A stretch of DNA of 64,000 nt, from NCBI RefSeq assembly GCF_014653175.1, contig NZ_BNAG01000004.1:186001-250000 (forward strand), in the 5' to 3' direction. Every line of letters begins with the position of its first letter. Positions within the stretch are counted from its first letter, which is position 1. The notes under the pieces were generated by a model. The model was not told the DNA's origin. It did not search any database and saw only the letters and a program-made list of their open reading frames with translations. Shown piece after piece: positions 61,511 to 64,000 of this stretch. Position numbers and translations under genes: made by a program. Origin of the DNA: Roseivirga thermotolerans (GTDB taxonomy: Bacteria > Bacteroidota > Bacteroidia > Cytophagales > Cyclobacteriaceae).

Positions 61511-62995
61511 TCACCAACCCAGCATACCACCAATGTTCCAATAATAGATCAAATAGGAAAGTACGCATAGGTTAATGGAGAAGATGGTATGCACGAGTTT
61601 ACTTCTGGTAGAAATATTCGTTCTTTTCCAATTTCTGTAAGTTTGAATAAGAAAATATAAGGTGGCCAGACCAAAAGTGATGTGGATTAGAAGTGGAGAA
61701 TAACCGGAAGATAAGGCAGCGGAGCCGTTAGGTTTAAGAATTAGAGTTATCTGAAATGCTACTAGCCCAATGGCAAGCACAGAAGCAATTGCGGGATATT
61801 GAAGAATGTTTTTGTTTTTCCTTAGAGTTTGGATAGAGAATGCGATGATAGTGATTAGGCAAAATACTTTAGTAATAGCCAGAGGTATAATGCGAAATAT
61901 AAAGTTGTTTCTAAACTGTGTTTCATAGCTTCTATTGATGCTATTGCTTGCGTAAGAGGCTTCTTTAAAGTAAATGATGGCGTCAAAACCATTGGCTGAT
62001 TTTCGAATATTGTTTTCGAGGTTGGACTTTAAAGTGTCACTAACGGTTACAAGGAGCATTTGGCTATCGCCAAAATCATTGATTGAAATATTACTATTTT
62101 CGGAATTGTATCTTACAACATTAATATTGAGAGTACCATAACCGTTTTGGTTTGCTAGTTTTTGTGCATAGTCTCCTAGCGTAGGTACTCCATTAGGGCC
62201 AATACCATACATTGTATGAGCACCTCCCATTTTGAATACGGCTTTTGCATTAGGGAGCCGCTTTAGATAATTGTTGAGGTTTTGTTTCATCAGTTCTTCT
62301 CTCACAGCTACAGACTCCTGTCGGGTTTCAGGGTTCATCCACTTGGTAAATATTTCAATGGTTTGTTTTAGCTCTTGAATTATTAGTTCCTTTTCTTCAG
62401 AGGGGTTTGAGCTAAATGCCTTTTCCAAAGCTTCAATATCTTTTTCGTTATGCTGTCGGGTATATCTTCCCATTTTGAGGGTAGCCTTCAAGAAAGCTCC
62501 TCGGGCCAACCTTTTTTGTTTGGGGGTATTAGCCAACTCTATCAGTCTATAAAAAGGATGTATGGCTGTTTGCATTTGATCCATTCCCCAGACGGGCTGT
62601 TCTAGGGTTGGATTTAGTTCAATAGCGGTTCTCATTAATTCGATATCTCCGTTAGAATCAAAGGCTATTGAGTGTGGGTTTTGCTTCGTGAACTCATTAA
62701 CCCCCATTTTAGCACATCTTTCGGTTGTCCAGGGGTCGGTTTCTAAGGCAAGGTGGTCAAACCCTCTGGACTGAAGTTGTTCATAAACGAAGTTCACAAA
62801 TTCGGCTATTCCTTCAACTCCATGTTGTTCTCCGAAGAATACGAATTGACAGGTGTCGGCTCTGTCTAAAATCCAATCGATACCCGTGCCATGTAATGTT
62901 CCATTGGTTTTAGAAATAGGATAAAATTCGTTCGATTGTGCGATTAGGGTAGTGTAATGAATGATTAGAATGGTTGAAAGAATTAGTCTTTTCAT
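61511..62995 (-). CDS. Ere/ChaN-like exported protein with C-terminal membrane helices
   Basis: 494-residue protein. The signal peptide (1-19, ending TLIAQ) precedes an EreA/ChaN-like domain (~25-345): FVFFGEQHGVEGIAEFVNFVYEQL (Glu and His of the family), HLALETDPWTTERCA and AVFKMGGAHTMYGIG (His) supply the likely catalytic residues. Four membrane helices follow (~370-390, ~400-420, ~430-455, ~470-490), an unusual addition for this group. It precedes a truncated alpha/beta hydrolase with similar N-terminal export. The true activity is unknown; macrolide esterase function should not be assumed. Confidence 0.78.
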   Translation of the reverse strand: MKRLILSTILIIHYTTLIAQSNEFYPISKTNGTLHGTGIDWILDRADTCQFVFFGEQHGVEGIAEFVNFVYEQLQSRGFDHLALETDPWTTERCAKMGVNEFTKQNPHSIAFDSNGDIELMRTAIELNPTLEQPVWGMDQMQTAIHPFYRLIELANTPKQKRLARGAFLKATLKMGRYTRQHNEKDIEALEKAFSSNPSEEKELIIQELKQTIEIFTKWMNPETRQESVAVREELMKQNLNNYLKRLPNAKAVFKMGGAHTMYGIGPNGVPTLGDYAQKLANQNGYGTLNINVVRYNSENSNISINDFGDSQMLLVTVSDTLKSNLENNIRKSANGFDAIIYFKEASYASNSINRSYETQFRNNFIFRIIPLAITKVFCLITIIAFSIQTLRKNKNILQYPAIASVLAIGLVAFQITLILKPNGSAALSSGYSPLLIHITFGLATLYFLIQTYRNWKRTNISTRSKLVHTIFSINLCVLSYLIYYWNIGGMLGW

Positions 62996-63035
62996 AAAAT
63001 ATGGTTTGTTTAATATTTTATCTGTAGCCTTCGCA

Positions 63036-64000
63036 CTATTCGTTTCTTAGCTCTTTAAGAAGACTTTTGGCTGTTTCATTATTTGGTTCAAGAATCAAAA
63101 GGTTTTCGATGCACTTTACTGCGTAATTTTGCCTTCCCATTAACACGGAAAACCTGCCAATGGAAATGAACCTTTCTGAAATGGGAATTTGTCTCGATTT
63201 ATAGAATTGAAATAATCTCTTCGATAGGGTCGTATCTCCTTCTTCCAATAGCTGAGAAATAAGAGAGAAGGCAAAAATATCATTGAAAACAGGGTTTTTT
63301 TCTTGCCTGGGAAAGAAATACTCGAGTGCGAAGACCAGAGAGTCAGGATGATTGCTTCTAGCCAGTTGCCATGTTTGTTTTGGAGTAATAGGTAATGATG
63401 AATGAAAGTTATATGGTTCAACATTTGTGGTTCCTTTTGTTAGTTGAGTTACCAGTGGGGTTTCAAAATCCATGTTAAGGCTATAGCTATCTTCCTTGAA
63501 CAGATTGGCTGCTGACGAATCATTTCCTAGCTTCCAGTTTAAAAAGGCCAAAATATATTGATTCACTTTGGTGTAGTTCACTAAATCTTGCTGGTCGTAT
63601 AGGGTGGAACTTTCTCCATGTATCTTCCGGTCTAGAAATCCAGCGTCAATTCCTTGCGAAACAAACTCATTGTGGTTCAACGATTGGGGAAAAGTTATAT
63701 AATACCTGTCGGAATGGGTTAAATAATCATACAATTGAAAGCTTGCCAAATGAGTTGTTAAGGCAAGTAAAGGGACGTTAAAAGCTCTTCTACTCTTTAG
63801 TACGGGCTCTGTGAAATCTTTCCATCGGGTATCGGCAATACCAAATATTTCCTGAGTAGTCTCAATAGCCACCACCAATTGAACGGAGTCAATGTTACCG
63901 GACTTGGCCAAAATGCAAGCCTGTGCACCTCCACTATGACCAACAAGAGCAACTTTTGAGGTGTCTGCACTTGGCAGATTTGCGGCATGTTCAATTAAAA
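63036..64000 (-). CDS. alpha/beta hydrolase, 5' end outside the window
   Basis: The visible ~321 codons end at 63036 and run off the right edge. The nucleophile elbow VALVGHSGGAQACIL lies at the visible N-terminus (Ser in G-x-S-x-G form); VAIETTQEIFGI and NVPLLALTTHLAS follow as core strands. The last ~110 residues are helical, with a TPR-like arrangement (VLMGRQNYAVKCIENLLILEPNNETAKSLLKEL). The gene lies 40 bases before the Ere-like gene in the same direction, so an operon is likely. Its start and export signal are not visible. Confidence 0.82.
   Translation of the reverse strand, partial: LIEHAANLPSADTSKVALVGHSGGAQACILAKSGNIDSVQLVVAIETTQEIFGIADTRWKDFTEPVLKSRRAFNVPLLALTTHLASFQLYDYLTHSDRYYITFPQSLNHNEFVSQGIDAGFLDRKIHGESSTLYDQQDLVNYTKVNQYILAFLNWKLGNDSSAANLFKEDSYSLNMDFETPLVTQLTKGTTNVEPYNFHSSLPITPKQTWQLARSNHPDSLVFALEYFFPRQEKNPVFNDIFAFSLISQLLEEGDTTLSKRLFQFYKSRQIPISERFISIGRFSVLMGRQNYAVKCIENLLILEPNNETAKSLLKELRNE

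Noticed and set aside
61511-62995. Annotating the Ere-like protein as erythromycin esterase
   Set aside because: Resistance function cannot be inferred: the domain belongs to a wide family (EreA, ChaN, TIKI-like) and this one has an unusual membrane tail.
1-64000. CRISPR array, prophage, IS with transposase, or conjugative element
   Set aside because: No series of regular direct repeats, no integrase or transposase, and no phage structural or transfer genes were seen in the window.

Overview
The window comes from a member of the Bacteroidota, most likely a gliding Cytophagales-type bacterium. Supporting signs are two giant secreted proteins with SprB repeats and a CHU_C-type C-terminal end (type IX secretion cargo), a TonB receptor with a carboxypeptidase-regulatory-like front domain, LytTR two-component signalling, an LruC-domain surface lipoprotein, many 'xxAQ' signal-peptide ends, almost no Shine-Dalgarno sequences, and promoters of the Bacteroidota form TTG-N(17-23)-TAnnTTTG (clearest at the tRNA-Asp gene). 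It looks like ordinary chromosome: there is no insertion sequence with a transposase, no CRISPR array and no prophage.

Layout. 0-8.2 kb: the start of dinB, a small membrane protein with a DUF2452 protein, a deoxynucleoside kinase, a haem-receptor-like TonB protein, a YheT-type hydrolase, an endonuclease/exonuclease/phosphatase protein, lhgO and a DUF3127 protein whose tail looks like the SSB tip. 8.4-20.9 kb: two paralogous adhesin-like secreted proteins, then an AddA/AddB-like helicase-nuclease pair. 21-32.3 kb: a class C beta-lactamase-like hydrolase, a LytS/LytTR system, an S9 peptidase, a sortilin/BNR-repeat protein, a GH29 fucosidase and a DUF3050 protein. 32.4-40.5 kb: a TauE/SafE permease, tRNA-Asp, several small stress or housekeeping genes, a second beta-lactamase-like protein, a Rieske protein, an OmpA lipoprotein and a SRPBCC-GyrI protein.

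40.5-50.3 kb: a hipBA module with a row of palindromic operators, a flavin reductase, an ankyrin protein, a compact PhnB/AHSA1/DoxX/VOC cluster beside a divergent GlxA-type regulator, a DUF2130 coiled-coil protein with nuclease-like residues, a BrkB membrane protein and a Cu-Zn superoxide dismutase. 50.5-55.7 kb: an MpaB-family oxygenase with a serine hydrolase, a small membrane protein, two uncharacterised proteins and methionine aminopeptidase. An 18-base identical palindromic element precedes two of these genes. 55.8-57.5 kb: a TPP riboswitch, a PnuC-family transporter (so probably the thiamine transporter PnuT) and an overlapping acyl-CoA-dehydrogenase-like gene. 57.7-64 kb: a FrnE-type DsbA, a methyltransferase, the LruC protein, an Ere/ChaN-like membrane-anchored protein and a truncated alpha/beta hydrolase.

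Most genes stand alone or in pairs, with several convergent pairs whose 3' ends overlap (5720-5739, 31495-31520, 37783-37790). The most novel-looking items are the shared palindrome at 53.0/53.4 kb, the thiamine-regulated acyl-CoA-dehydrogenase-like gene, the hipBA operator row, the SSB-like tip on DUF3127, and the twin adhesins that share a TTG start. All functional calls rest on motif recognition by eye; no database search was run.
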